NCBI RefSeq assembly: GCF_018687455.1 | Contig: NZ_CP061291.1 | Coordinates: 1,364,001-1,428,000 of the forward strand | Origin: Polynucleobacter sp. TSB-Sco08W16 | GTDB lineage: Bacteria; Pseudomonadota; Gammaproteobacteria; Burkholderiales; Burkholderiaceae | Reading direction: 5' to 3' | Length of the DNA: 64,000 nucleotides | In this document: one piece after another, positions 53,596 through 62,537 of the stretch | Layout of the letters: each line of letters opens with the position of its first letter | How positions within the stretch are numbered: the stretch's first letter is position 1 | Translations under genes and position numbers: made by a program | The notes under the pieces: model-generated | The model's input: only the letters and a program-made list of their open reading frames with translations | What the model was told of the DNA's origin: nothing | Database searches by the model: none

Positions 53596-53997
53596 TTGCT
53601 CAAGTATTTTGGGATTTACTTCTCTTTTCTGATCACCCTCATCGCGGTGGATTTAGTCTGGCTGTTGGGCATCGCAAAATCCCTTTATCGCGATGAAATG
53701 GGCGATCTCATGGCTAGCGAGCCAAAACTGATTGCCGGCTTAGCGTTTTACCTCCTCTATGCACTTGGTGTCTGTATTTTTGTGATTGCACCAGCACTCT
53801 CAAAACAATCTATCACTTATGCGTTGCAATATGGCGCTCTATTTGGCTTGTTTTGTTATATGACTTATGACCTGACCAACCTAGCTGTCATTCGAGATTT
53901 TCCAACCAGGCTCGCCTTGATTGATATTGCCTGGGGCTCACTCGTAACTACCTTAGCAGCCGGAATTGCTTATTGGGTTGGCGATCACCTCTCTTAG
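53596..53997 (+). CDS. DUF2177 family membrane protein
   Basis: 133-residue protein with four membrane segments and no known function. It begins with TTG and has AAGGT six bases upstream; residues LKYFGIYFSFLITLIAVDLVWL match the family start. The motif DLVWLLGIAKSLYRDEMGDLMA and CYMTYDLTNLAVIRDFPTRLALIDIAWGSL are characteristic. It is 17 bases before the SulP gene, so the two are probably cotranscribed. Confidence 0.8.
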   Translation: MLKYFGIYFSFLITLIAVDLVWLLGIAKSLYRDEMGDLMASEPKLIAGLAFYLLYALGVCIFVIAPALSKQSITYALQYGALFGLFCYMTYDLTNLAVIRDFPTRLALIDIAWGSLVTTLAAGIAYWVGDHLS

Positions 53998-54014
53998 TCT
54001 GACTTCATAAATTC

Positions 54015-55640
54015 ATGTTTTTTCATCCGAAAATCCTCGACTCATTCAAGGACTACAACCGGACCCTATTTACTAAAGATGTTCTTGCTGGGATAACCGT
54101 AGGTATAGTTGCACTTCCCTTAGCTATGGCATTTGCAATTGCCAGCGGGCTAAAGCCAGAAGCAGGCATCTTCACGGCAATTATTGCTGGTGGAATTGTT
54201 TCTTTATTAGGCGGAAGTCGCGTACAAATTGGCGGACCTGCGGGCGCATTCATTGTCATTGTGTATGGCATTGTGGAGCGTTATGGCGTATCAAATCTTC
54301 TGCTTGCAACAGCCATGTCTGGGGTATTTCTTTTCCTGATGGGAATATTTAAGCTAGGAACTTTGGTACGCTTCATACCGATTGCTGTAATTGTGGGCTT
54401 TACCAATGGAATTGCTGTTTTAATCGGCCTATCCCAGGTGAAGGAATTTTTTGGATTAACCATTGAAAAAATGCCTGCGCAATTCTTTCAATCTATCCAT
54501 ACTCTTTATGCGGCCGCTGATACTGTAAATATGACAGCCCTAAGCTTGGCTTGTGGCAGCTTGGGTCTGATTATTCTTTGGAAGGTCTTTCAAAACCGTC
54601 TAGGGTTCTTAAGGCATATTCCAGGAACCGTAGTGGCAATGGCTGCCGCAACACTCATCACCGGTCTTTTCAATCTACCCGTCGATACGATCGGCAGTCG
54701 CTTTGGCGGCATTCCATCTAGCCTCCCCCATTTTGAGTTGATCCCCATTAGCTGGGGCACGGCCCAGTATATGGTGGCTCCTGCGCTCACCTTAGCTTTA
54801 TTGGGTGCAATAGAATCTTTGCTCTGCGCTCGTATTGCAGACGGATTGATTCATGATCGCCATGAGTCCAATCAAGAGTTGATGGCGCAAGGCATAGCAA
54901 ACTTAGTCTCACCATTTTTTGGTGGCATGCCGGCAACGGGGACGATCGCCAGAACAGTCACCAATATCGAGAGTGGCGGCACCACCCCAATTGCTGGAAT
55001 CGTTCATGCACTCACTTTATTAACTGTTGTTTTATTTGCAGCCCCCTTAGCAAAAGATATTCCTTTGGCAAGTCTGGCTGCCATTTTGATGTATGTCGCC
55101 TGGAATATGGGTGAGTGGAAAAAATTGATTGATTTAAAGCAGTTCCGCTTACCTTATCGCGTAACGATTATTAGCGTTTTTCTACTGACTGTTATCCTGG
55201 ATTTGACAATCGCAGTAGAGGTAGGGTTGCTACTGGCCTTCATTACTTTTATCTATCGCATCTCCAGTTTGTCGCGTTGTGAAATTGCTGATGCCAATGC
55301 CTCTCCTCAGCTGAGCAACCTTGCCGGTCAAATTGATGCTTATCGCATCTATGGCGCAATCTTCTTTGGTGCCGTGAAGCTACTCGAAAATATTGAGTCA
55401 AAACTGCCTTCTCAAATATTGATATTAGATCTTAAGAACGTCATTTATATTGATACATCGGGTATTGAGGCAATCACTGAATTAGCCCACCTTTGCAAAA
55501 TTCGAAATATCAAACTCATTATTTGCGGCTTAGATCATCAACCTTATGAGATGGCACAACGTAGCGGCTTTCTTGAGGCCCTTGAATCTGGTTGCCTTTA
55601 TCCAGACCTAGCATCTGGCATTGCAGCAGCTACGTATTAA
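54015..55640 (+). CDS. SulP-family inorganic anion transporter with STAS domain
   Basis: Inner-membrane anion transporter (sulfate, bicarbonate or similar) of 541 residues. The N-terminal AGITVGIVALPLAMAFAIASGLKPEAGIFTAIIAGGIVSLLGGS is the SulP signature, followed by 10-14 helices. A C-terminal STAS domain starts near 430 with NLAGQIDAYRIYGAIFFGAVK and has ILDLKNVIYIDTSGIEAI. The stop overlaps the convergent TauE/SafE gene by four bases. The ion cannot be named. Confidence 0.92.
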   Translation: MFFHPKILDSFKDYNRTLFTKDVLAGITVGIVALPLAMAFAIASGLKPEAGIFTAIIAGGIVSLLGGSRVQIGGPAGAFIVIVYGIVERYGVSNLLLATAMSGVFLFLMGIFKLGTLVRFIPIAVIVGFTNGIAVLIGLSQVKEFFGLTIEKMPAQFFQSIHTLYAAADTVNMTALSLACGSLGLIILWKVFQNRLGFLRHIPGTVVAMAAATLITGLFNLPVDTIGSRFGGIPSSLPHFELIPISWGTAQYMVAPALTLALLGAIESLLCARIADGLIHDRHESNQELMAQGIANLVSPFFGGMPATGTIARTVTNIESGGTTPIAGIVHALTLLTVVLFAAPLAKDIPLASLAAILMYVAWNMGEWKKLIDLKQFRLPYRVTIISVFLLTVILDLTIAVEVGLLLAFITFIYRISSLSRCEIADANASPQLSNLAGQIDAYRIYGAIFFGAVKLLENIESKLPSQILILDLKNVIYIDTSGIEAITELAHLCKIRNIKLIICGLDHQPYEMAQRSGFLEALESGCLYPDLASGIAAATY

Positions 55641-56356
55641 GCAATACAGAAACCGCCTTTGAGTAAAGCTTCAGGAAGAACCCAAGCGCGATATAGGCCA
55701 AACCCACCAGCGATCAAAAGCAACAGAACTGCGAAGTAGCGCACCCAGACATACTGCCCAAACTGGGTTAAGGCTGCAGAGAATTTAGAAATCAACAACA
55801 GGTTTGGCAAGGTTCCCAAGCCGAATGCCAACATCAGCGTTGCGCCCGTTAATACATCGCCAGATAAAAAAGCTAGAGGCAAGACGCTGTATACCAAACC
55901 GCAAGGCACTAGACCCCACAACATTCCGCTAAACCAACGAGAGGGGCCGTTTGCAAAGCGGCCTAGGTACTTTGCCCAATAACTGGCAATTTGACTGCCA
56001 AGCCACTTGCCACCAATCGGAGTCTTCGATTTACCCAAGCCTAATAAGCGAAAGCCCATCAAAATCAGAATGAGGGATGTCAGGAAAAATAAAGCTCTTT
56101 GAATCGGAAGCAAGCTTTGCTGCCAAACCACTACCCCAATCCAAGCAGCAAGGGCACCCAACAGAACATAGGTTGTCACACGACCTAAATGCATGATCAG
56201 TTGCAGATAGAAGAGCTCAGATTTGGAGCGTATAGGGGCCTCAGACACCACCGGGCGCTCTATCGCCGCAGCAATGCCGCCACACATCAGGGCGCAATGC
56301 CAGCCACTAACAAGAGAACCTAAAAAAACAGCCAAAATGAGGCTAGTAGTTAGCAT
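55637..56356 (-). CDS. TauE/SafE-like (DsbD_2) membrane protein of the cco locus
   Basis: Six-helix membrane protein of 239 residues. It begins TSLILAVFLGSLVSGWHCALMCGGIAAAIERP, with the MCGG motif common to the sulfite exporter-like/DsbD_2 proteins found at cbb3 oxidase loci, and MLWGLVPCGLVYSVLPLAFLSGD in the second half. Its position next to fnr and the cco genes suggests a role in copper or heme delivery to the oxidase. That is inference from context; a true sulfite exporter is not excluded. Confidence 0.8.
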   Translation of the reverse strand: MLTTSLILAVFLGSLVSGWHCALMCGGIAAAIERPVVSEAPIRSKSELFYLQLIMHLGRVTTYVLLGALAAWIGVVVWQQSLLPIQRALFFLTSLILILMGFRLLGLGKSKTPIGGKWLGSQIASYWAKYLGRFANGPSRWFSGMLWGLVPCGLVYSVLPLAFLSGDVLTGATLMLAFGLGTLPNLLLISKFSAALTQFGQYVWVRYFAVLLLLIAGGFGLYRAWVLPEALLKGGFCIA

Positions 56357-56432
56357 AGAGTATGTGGAAAATAGGTAAAAGCGTGAATATGCATATTAAT
56401 AGAATAAACTGCTCTCATAGATCAGTATCAAT

Positions 56433-57200
56433 ATGAATTACAAGCCAACCGATACCCCAAACAGCAAATGCTCAGTCTGCGTTCTGGGTCAGTTTTGCCT
56501 TCCAGTTGGCCTTAATCCCAGCGATGTCTCCAGAATCGATACCCTGGTTAAAGAACGTGTCCATTTACAAAAAGGGGAAAGCCTCTATCGTCACGGCGAC
56601 CCTCTGACTTCGGTATATAGCGTCCGTTTTGGTACCCTCAAAACTGAATACTGTCTGCAAGATGGCCGCCAGCAAGTAATTGGCTTTCATCTTCCTGGTG
56701 AAATCTTAGGTCTTGATGGCATTGGCAATGGTCATTACCAGTCAGATGCGGTTGCGCTTGAAGAAAGCGAGGTTTGCATCATTCGCTATGACGCATTTGA
56801 AGATTTAGCGAGACAGATTCCAGTGCTACAAAATCAGTTTCATAAGATCATGAGTCGGGAATTAACGCAAGATCAACGCCACCTACTTTCTTTAGGTACG
56901 ATGCGCGCTGAAGAGCGATTGGCTGCGTTCTTACTGAGCCTCTCGCAACGTCTAGCAGCCCGTGGCTATCTCAATAATGAATTCGATTTACGCATGAGTC
57001 GCGTAGAGATTGGTAGCTACCTTGGTATTCAGATTGAAACTGTTAGCCGCATGCTGTCGCGTTTTGCGGAATCTGGTCTGATTCAAATCAAACAGCGTCA
57101 TATTAAGTTGATTGATATGGATGGACTATATGAATTGGCGGGCATCCCCAATCCAGACCGCCACAGTTGCAGCACTACAACCCCTATCAAACAGATTTAG
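56433..57200 (+). CDS. fnr: Fnr-type oxygen-sensing transcription regulator
   Basis: CRP/FNR-family regulator with the [4Fe-4S] cysteine set intact: Cys13, Cys16 and Cys22 near the N-terminus and Cys115 in SEVCIIRY, matching E. coli Cys20/23/29/122. A cAMP-like fold spans about 25-150. The DNA-recognition helix has IETVSRMLSRF (Glu, Ser, Arg of the FNR-specific ExxSR), so TTGATN4ATCAA sites are expected. 255 residues. It is convergent with the cco cluster it probably controls; a perfect site lies upstream of ccoN. Confidence 0.95.
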   Translation: MNYKPTDTPNSKCSVCVLGQFCLPVGLNPSDVSRIDTLVKERVHLQKGESLYRHGDPLTSVYSVRFGTLKTEYCLQDGRQQVIGFHLPGEILGLDGIGNGHYQSDAVALEESEVCIIRYDAFEDLARQIPVLQNQFHKIMSRELTQDQRHLLSLGTMRAEERLAAFLLSLSQRLAARGYLNNEFDLRMSRVEIGSYLGIQIETVSRMLSRFAESGLIQIKQRHIKLIDMDGLYELAGIPNPDRHSCSTTTPIKQI

Positions 57201-57457
57201 AGCAGGCCGCGGTCAACCCCTTTACTATCTGGCGATTCAATGCCAGGCAGAATATAAGCAGTCAGAGCGCTTGATACTGCACAAAACGTCCAGATAATAA
57301 AAAAGCCAATGGTATAAATGCCTTCATCAGAGATGTCTGGGTGATAACCAAAGAACAATAAGTCTTGTGGATGGACCACTGTAAATAGTAGACCCTCTGC
57401 CATACCTGCCACTAAAAATGCAGGCCACAGAATCCAGATCAACAGACGGTACTTCAT
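57197..57457 (-). CDS. 86-residue two-span membrane protein at the cco locus
   Basis: Small membrane protein with hydrophobic segments at about residues 5-27 and 47-70, and a LWPAFLVAGMAEGLLFTVVHPQDLLFFG pattern. It starts inside the last codon of the FixH-like gene (ATGA overlap), so it belongs to the cco transcript, and its end overlaps the fnr end by four bases. It has no Cys pair or other metal motif. A role in cbb3 oxidase assembly is inferred only from position; I do not know a family name for it. Confidence 0.75.
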   Translation of the reverse strand: MKYRLLIWILWPAFLVAGMAEGLLFTVVHPQDLLFFGYHPDISDEGIYTIGFFIIWTFCAVSSALTAYILPGIESPDSKGVDRGLL

Positions 57458-57657
57458 TTGCTGACCTGTGCATCTTTAAGTTGCTCAACTTTTAAACCTT
57501 GCTTCATCACGCCTTCACGTAAAGGTTTATCAGCATAGAGATTGACTGCTAACCAAATCGTAATTGCGCAGCCGATGATGGCAACTGCAGGACCACTAAT
57601 GAGTAGCCAAGGCCATAATTGTTTCCACCAGGGCTTATTGATGTGTTCTTCGGTCAT
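57454..57657 (-). CDS. FixH-like protein, shortened
   Basis: The ATG at 57657 has GGAGAG seven bases upstream and gives 67 residues; the in-frame ATG at 57672 lacks one. The protein keeps the FixH N-terminus NKPWWKQLWPWLLISGPAVAII with one membrane helix, then a short YADKPLREGVMKQGLKV stretch, and stops. FixH proteins usually have about 150-165 residues with a periplasmic domain, so that domain is missing here. It sits between ccoG and the 86-residue gene where fixH is expected. Gene identity is likely; activity is uncertain. Confidence 0.7.
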   Translation of the reverse strand: MTEEHINKPWWKQLWPWLLISGPAVAIIGCAITIWLAVNLYADKPLREGVMKQGLKVEQLKDAQVSK

Positions 57658-57687
57658 ATATATGCTCTCCATCTTTTACTTACCGAC

Positions 57688-59145
57688 TTAACGAGGAATA
57701 ATAAAGGTAGATTTTTCATTACGAGTTCTGATAACTACCTCATCTTCGTCGATCTCTTGTGCACTAACATCAAAAAAGATTGGGTAATTACCGGATTCAT
57801 TTACGCCAATGGCAGTGCTGACTTTAATTGGAAGCAGTTGATTGCTAGCTGGGCCGACATTAATTACGCTAATTTCCTGACCTTGGGAGTTGAGGATTTT
57901 CAAACCATCTAGGCCGGTTGCCTTTACATGTACCTTCATGGGATGTTCTGAAGCATTCATGATTTGAATACGGTAGATATTTTCAATACGGACGCCCTCA
58001 ACCTCACGAGCTAAAGCGCCACGATCCCGCATCACATCAACTCGTAATGGGTTACGGGTAGCTAAAGAAATGAAGAAGGCAGAGGCTAAGACTGTAATGA
58101 AGGCTGTATATATTAAGACTCTAGGGCGCAGAATATGTCTAATCGCACTTTGATTGGATTCTTTTTCCTCAATAGCACGTTCGGTGGTGTAGCGAATTAA
58201 TCCTTTTGGATAATCTACTTTTTCCATCACTTGATCACAGGCATCGATACAAGCTCCACAACCAATACACATGTATTGCATACCATCGCGAATATCAATT
58301 CCTGTTGGACATACTTGTACACATATACTGCAATCAACGCAATCACCCAAACCTAATGAGCCATGGTCTGCAGATTTACTTCGACTACCCCTAGGCTCAC
58401 CACGTACCTTGTCATAAGTAACTAAGAAAGTATCTTTATCCACCATCACACTCTGGAAGCGAGCGTATGGGCACATATATTTACAAACCTGCTCACGCAT
58501 AAAGCCTGCGTTACCCCAAGTTGCAAAGCTATAGAAGCACAGCCAGAAGGTCTGCCATGGCCCAAGCGATAAATGCAATAAAGCTGCACCCAAGGTTTCA
58601 ATTGGAGTGAAGTAACCAATGAAGGTAAAACCCGTCCAGAACGCAATTAACAACCATAGGAAATGCTTAGTGATTTTCAGGCGCCATTTTTTAAGACCCC
58701 AAGGCCACTCTTCCCCATCTAAACGAATACGTGCAAATCGATCACCCTCAACTTTGCGCTCGATCCACATAAAGATTTCGGTATAGACAGTTTGTGGGCA
58801 GGCATAACCACAGAACAAGCGACCAGCAACTGCTGTAAAAAGAAATAAAGCTAAAGCAGAAAGAATGAGCAAGAGCGTGAGATAGATCACATCTTGTGGC
58901 CACAGTACTAAACCAAAAATATAAAACTTCCGTTGGACTAAATCAAAGAGAACGGCTTGGCGGCCATTCCAATTTAGCCAAGGCAATCCATAGAATAGAA
59001 GTTGGGTAGCAAAAACTAATGCCAAACGCCAACGGGCAAACAGGCCTGATACTGAGCGTGGGTAAATTTTTCGCCGGACCTCGTAAAGAGATTCCTCAAT
59101 AACATCTATTGGAATGGGTTTTCCACCCGGCGAATTATCTGTCAC
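57688..59145 (-). CDS. ccoG: cbb3 oxidase maturation copper-related protein CcoG
   Basis: 485-residue inner-membrane iron-sulfur protein (RdxA/FixG family), shown in Rhodobacter to reduce Cu for cbb3 assembly. Five membrane segments in the N-terminal half include VAGRLFCGYACPQTVYTEIFMWIERKVEGDR. Two 4Fe-4S clusters are built from DCVDCSICVQVCPTGIDIRDG and MCIGCGACIDACD (near 275-310). A C-terminal Ig-like domain follows about residue 370. It lies 12 bases after ccoP. Confidence 0.95.
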   Translation of the reverse strand: MTDNSPGGKPIPIDVIEESLYEVRRKIYPRSVSGLFARWRLALVFATQLLFYGLPWLNWNGRQAVLFDLVQRKFYIFGLVLWPQDVIYLTLLLILSALALFLFTAVAGRLFCGYACPQTVYTEIFMWIERKVEGDRFARIRLDGEEWPWGLKKWRLKITKHFLWLLIAFWTGFTFIGYFTPIETLGAALLHLSLGPWQTFWLCFYSFATWGNAGFMREQVCKYMCPYARFQSVMVDKDTFLVTYDKVRGEPRGSRSKSADHGSLGLGDCVDCSICVQVCPTGIDIRDGMQYMCIGCGACIDACDQVMEKVDYPKGLIRYTTERAIEEKESNQSAIRHILRPRVLIYTAFITVLASAFFISLATRNPLRVDVMRDRGALAREVEGVRIENIYRIQIMNASEHPMKVHVKATGLDGLKILNSQGQEISVINVGPASNQLLPIKVSTAIGVNESGNYPIFFDVSAQEIDEDEVVIRTRNEKSTFIIPR

Positions 59146-59157
59146 TAATCAGGATGC

Positions 59158-60084
59158 TTACTTGGCTTCTGCTGGCTGCTTATTATTGGATAAGCCCCAT
59201 ACATATGCTGTTAACAATTGAATCTTCTCAGGACTTAATACCTTATCTTGAGCAGGCATCATGGCCATGCGACCTTTTGTCACCGTCTCAATAATGGTTG
59301 CTTCTGAGCCGCCATATAACCAAGTTTTGTCGGTTAAATTCGGGGCACCTATGGCAATATTGCCTTTGGCATCAGGACCATGACAGGCTACACAGTTTGC
59401 AGCGAATACTTGTGCACCACGGGCTGCTTTCGCATCATCTGCTGACAAACCTGAGAGGCTACGTACATAGTTGGCAACATCCACAATTTGATTGCTATCT
59501 AACAGTGGGAAAGGAGGCATCACGCCACCGCGACCATAAGTAATCGAAGTCTTAATGTTTTCTGGAGAACCGCCATAGAGCCAGTCACCATCAGTTAAGT
59601 TTGGGAAGCCTTTAGCACCGCCTGCATCCGAACCATGACACTGTGCACAAGAATTTAAAAATAAGCGTTGGCCCATTTCATGCGCTTGAGGATCGGCGGC
59701 AACTTGCTCAACATCCATCTTCACGTATTTTGCATAGACCGGCTTTAATTCATCATTGGCAGTAGTCATTGACTTCATCAATGCGCCGTCGGTGCTATAA
59801 CCCAAAAGGCCTGGATAGGAGCCCAGTCCCGGATAGAGAACTAGATAAACCAGACCAAAGATGCAGGAGATCAAAAACATCCACATCCACCAACGTGGCA
59901 GAGGATTATTCAACTCACGTAAGTCACCATCCCAAACGTGCCCAGTATCAGCAACTTCACCGTCAGGCTTCAACTTCACCTTCACTTTAAGTTGGGAAAA
60001 TAACAGCCAGATACACCAAACAATACCGACCAGTGTTACTAAGGCGATGTAGGTACTCCAACCGGCACCAAGAAAGTCACTCAT
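59158..60084 (-). CDS. ccoP: cbb3-type cytochrome c oxidase subunit III
   Basis: Membrane-anchored di-heme subunit of 308 residues that passes electrons to CcoO. Two membrane segments (about 10-31 and 65-87) precede two heme sites, CAQCH (Cys146, Cys149, His150) and CVACH (Cys231, Cys234, His235), each followed by a conserved NLTD(G/K)xWLYGGS block. It overlaps ccoQ by four bases as ATGA. The length fits the family. Confidence 0.97.
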   Translation of the reverse strand: MSDFLGAGWSTYIALVTLVGIVWCIWLLFSQLKVKVKLKPDGEVADTGHVWDGDLRELNNPLPRWWMWMFLISCIFGLVYLVLYPGLGSYPGLLGYSTDGALMKSMTTANDELKPVYAKYVKMDVEQVAADPQAHEMGQRLFLNSCAQCHGSDAGGAKGFPNLTDGDWLYGGSPENIKTSITYGRGGVMPPFPLLDSNQIVDVANYVRSLSGLSADDAKAARGAQVFAANCVACHGPDAKGNIAIGAPNLTDKTWLYGGSEATIIETVTKGRMAMMPAQDKVLSPEKIQLLTAYVWGLSNNKQPAEAK

Positions 60085-60248
60085 GATTTATCCTTACTGA
60101 ATTCATCGGGTAGATCGAACGGAAGTTCGGCGGATTCTTGATTAGCGGGCTGTCTTTTTGCAGACCACGCCCACCAAACGATTCCTAAAAAAACTACCAA
60201 GCCAAGCACGGTAGAAATTGCTGAGAGGTAGGGAGCGATATTTTGCAT
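60081..60248 (-). CDS. ccoQ: cbb3-type oxidase subunit CcoQ
   Basis: Small single-span subunit that stabilises the cbb3 complex. The ATG at 60248 (AGAG upstream) gives 55 residues: MQNIAPYLSAISTVLGLVVFLGIVWWAWS, with the helix at about 7-28, then an acidic tail (ESAELPFDLPDEF). The longer frame open to 60278 would run into ccoO and is rejected. It lies 19 bases from ccoO and overlaps ccoP. Confidence 0.92.
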   Translation of the reverse strand: MQNIAPYLSAISTVLGLVVFLGIVWWAWSAKRQPANQESAELPFDLPDEFSKDKS

Positions 60249-60267
60249 AGCTTCTCTTTGCCAAGAA

Positions 60268-60918
60268 TTACTTAGCAACTACCTCTTCAACAGTGATATA
60301 TCTACGGTTGATACCAAGACCTTGAAGATACGCCACCAATGCATCTAGCTCTGTCTTCCCTTCAAGTTCTTTAGGGGCATTGGCAATCTCTTCATCGGTA
60401 TAAGGAATGCCTAAACGACGCATCGCAACCATATGAGATTGAATAGAGCCTGCATCAGCAGGACTCTGAGCCAGATATGGATAGGCAGGCATATTAGACT
60501 CAGGCACTACATCACGTGGGTTATTCAAGTGAATCTGATGCCATGCATCAGAATACTTACCGCCTACACGAGCTAAATCTGGGCCTGTACGCTTGCTTCC
60601 CCATAAGAATGGATGGTCGTATACCGACTCGCCAGCCAATGAGTAAGGTCCGTAACGCTCCACTTCTGAACGTAGCGTACGAATTTGTTGTGAATGGCAA
60701 CCCATACATCCTTCACGTTGATAGATATCGCGTCCAGCTAAACGTAAGGCGGAGTAAGGCACAACTCCGGGACTTGGTTCAGTTGTAGAGTGTTGGAAAA
60801 ATAATGGGACGATCTGCACCAAACCGGCAACCGAAATTGCTGCAATCGTTGCAATGATCAACCAACCAACATTACGCTCAAGCGTTTCGTGGGAGAAAAA
60901 TCGACGTTGTTCTGACAT
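60268..60918 (-). CDS. ccoO: cbb3-type cytochrome c oxidase subunit II
   Basis: Mono-heme subunit of 216 residues anchored by one N-terminal helix (about 17-40). The heme site is CMGCHSQQIRTLRSE (Cys71, Cys74, His75), with a distal Met expected in NMPAYPYL. The ATG at 60918 has AAGGAA upstream; a longer frame from 60984 would overlap ccoN and is not used. It follows ccoN by 10 bases. Confidence 0.96.
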   Translation of the reverse strand: MSEQRRFFSHETLERNVGWLIIATIAAISVAGLVQIVPLFFQHSTTEPSPGVVPYSALRLAGRDIYQREGCMGCHSQQIRTLRSEVERYGPYSLAGESVYDHPFLWGSKRTGPDLARVGGKYSDAWHQIHLNNPRDVVPESNMPAYPYLAQSPADAGSIQSHMVAMRRLGIPYTDEEIANAPKELEGKTELDALVAYLQGLGINRRYITVEEVVAK

Positions 60919-60928
60919 GTTCTTTTCC

Positions 60929-62371
60929 TTAGTGAGCAGCAATGGACGCTTGTGGAATCGGCGCGTCAATGAATTTTTTATCAATCACGGTCTTGTAAAC
61001 GTTGTAAGCCATGATCAACATACCGCTGAGGTAGCACAATCCGCCCAACAAACGAATGACATAGAAAGGATAGGTCGCTTTGACAGACTCAACGAAGCTG
61101 TATGTCAAAGTACCGTCTGGTTCAAAAGCCCTCCACATCAAGCCCTGCATCACGCCAGCAATCCACATCGCAGCGATATAAATTACTACGCCAATTGTTG
61201 CAATCCAGAAATGCAATTCAATTAACTTGGTGCTGTACATATCTCTTTGACCAACTAAACGCGGGATGAGATAGTACAAAGAACCAATCGTGATCATCGC
61301 AACCCAACCCAAAGCGCCAGAGTGAACATGGCCAATAGTCCAGTCTGTGTAATGAGAAAGGCTATTCACAGTCTTAATAGACATCATCGAACCTTCGAAG
61401 GTAGACATGCCGTAGAAAGACAATGCCACTACCAAGAACTTCAGAATAGGATCGCGACGTAATTTGTGCCATGCCCCCGATAAGGTCATGATGCCGTTGA
61501 TCATGCCGCCCCAGGATGGCGCCAACAAAATCAATGAGAACACCATGCCTAAGGACTGAGTCCAGTCAGGCAAGGAAGTGTGCTGTAGGTGGTGAGGACC
61601 CGCCCACATATACGTAAAGTTCAAAGCCCAGAAGTGAACGATAGACAAACGATAGGAATAGATTGGACGCTCAGCTTGCTTTGGAATGAAGTAGTACATC
61701 ATGCCCAAGAAGCTGGTGGTTAAGAAGAAGCCTACTGCATTGTGACCATACCACCACTGAATCATGGCATCTTGTGCGCCTGAGTATGCCGAATAAGACT
61801 TAAAAAGACTTGCGGGCATCTCGATATTGTTCACAATATGCAAGACTGCAATGGTTAGGATATAAGCACCAAAGAACCAGTTAGAAACATAAATATGTTT
61901 TGTCTTGCGCTTGATCACTGTGCCAAAGAAGACAATTGCGTAAGCAACCCAAACAACGGTAATTAAAATATCAATTGGCCACTCTAATTCTGCATACTCT
62001 TTAGAAGTAGTGATACCCAGTGGTAATGTAATGGCGGCAGAAACAATCACTGCTTGCCAACCCCAGAATGTAAATGCTGCCAACTTGTCACAGAAGAGAC
62101 GTACCTGACAGGTTCTTTGCACAATATAGTAAGAGGTTGCAAATAATGCCGATCCACCAAAGGCAAAAATAACCGCATTGGTATGCAATGGGCGCAAACG
62201 ACCATAGCTTAGCCAAGGAATATTGAAAGTGATTTCAGGCCAGATGAGCTGCGCCGCAAGAATAACCCCCACGAGCATGCCAACAATTCCCCAGAGCACG
62301 GTAACAATGGCAAATTGACTGATAACCTTGTAATTGAAGTTATCTTGATTACTCCCCACGGTGAGTCCCAT
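60929..62371 (-). CDS. ccoN: cbb3-type cytochrome c oxidase subunit I (catalytic)
   Basis: Heme-copper oxidase subunit with about 12 helices, holding the low-spin heme b and the heme b3-CuB centre. Copper and heme ligands are in RLRPLHTNAVIFAFGG, IQWWYGHNAVGFFLT and TYMWAGPHHLQHTSLPDW, and HVHSGALGWVAM. The ATG at 62371 has AAGGAGA six bases before it and gives 480 residues; an in-frame ATG at 62404 lacks a ribosome site and would leave a very short leader. Expression is probably turned on by FNR from the site at 62453-62466. Confidence 0.96.
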   Translation of the reverse strand: MGLTVGSNQDNFNYKVISQFAIVTVLWGIVGMLVGVILAAQLIWPEITFNIPWLSYGRLRPLHTNAVIFAFGGSALFATSYYIVQRTCQVRLFCDKLAAFTFWGWQAVIVSAAITLPLGITTSKEYAELEWPIDILITVVWVAYAIVFFGTVIKRKTKHIYVSNWFFGAYILTIAVLHIVNNIEMPASLFKSYSAYSGAQDAMIQWWYGHNAVGFFLTTSFLGMMYYFIPKQAERPIYSYRLSIVHFWALNFTYMWAGPHHLQHTSLPDWTQSLGMVFSLILLAPSWGGMINGIMTLSGAWHKLRRDPILKFLVVALSFYGMSTFEGSMMSIKTVNSLSHYTDWTIGHVHSGALGWVAMITIGSLYYLIPRLVGQRDMYSTKLIELHFWIATIGVVIYIAAMWIAGVMQGLMWRAFEPDGTLTYSFVESVKATYPFYVIRLLGGLCYLSGMLIMAYNVYKTVIDKKFIDAPIPQASIAAH

Positions 62372-62424
62372 GGTTTCTCCTTTTTTGTGACTAAACAGCG
62401 ACATAATCCAAATAGACTGAATGG

Positions 62425-62430
62425 ATTATC
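62425..62430 (-). promoter_or_regulatory. -10 element of the ccoN promoter
   Basis: GATAAT on the minus strand; the expected start at 62418 is an A, giving a 47-base leader to ccoN. Confidence 0.6.
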
Positions 62431-62452
62431 AAATTAAGGCTTTGAAGGGAGT

Positions 62453-62466
62453 TTGATCTACATCAA
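62453..62466 (-). promoter_or_regulatory. FNR box upstream of ccoN
   Basis: TTGAT-CTAC-ATCAA, a perfect match to the FNR consensus TTGATN4ATCAA. Its centre is 41.5 bases before the start inferred from the -10 element at 62425-62430, exactly the class II activator position. The local fnr gene encodes a fully equipped Fnr. Confidence 0.85.
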
Positions 62467-62518
62467 AAAGGGTGGGCCAAATTACATAAGTCCCCGTAAG
62501 GAGAACCCTAGGTCAGGC

Positions 62519-62537
62519 AAAACCAATGATTCATTGG
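62519..62537 (-). terminator. Weak terminator after ccoS
   Basis: CCAATG, AAT loop, CATTGG then four T on the minus strand, directly after the ccoS stop; separates ccoIS from the FNR-driven ccoNOQP unit. Confidence 0.5.
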
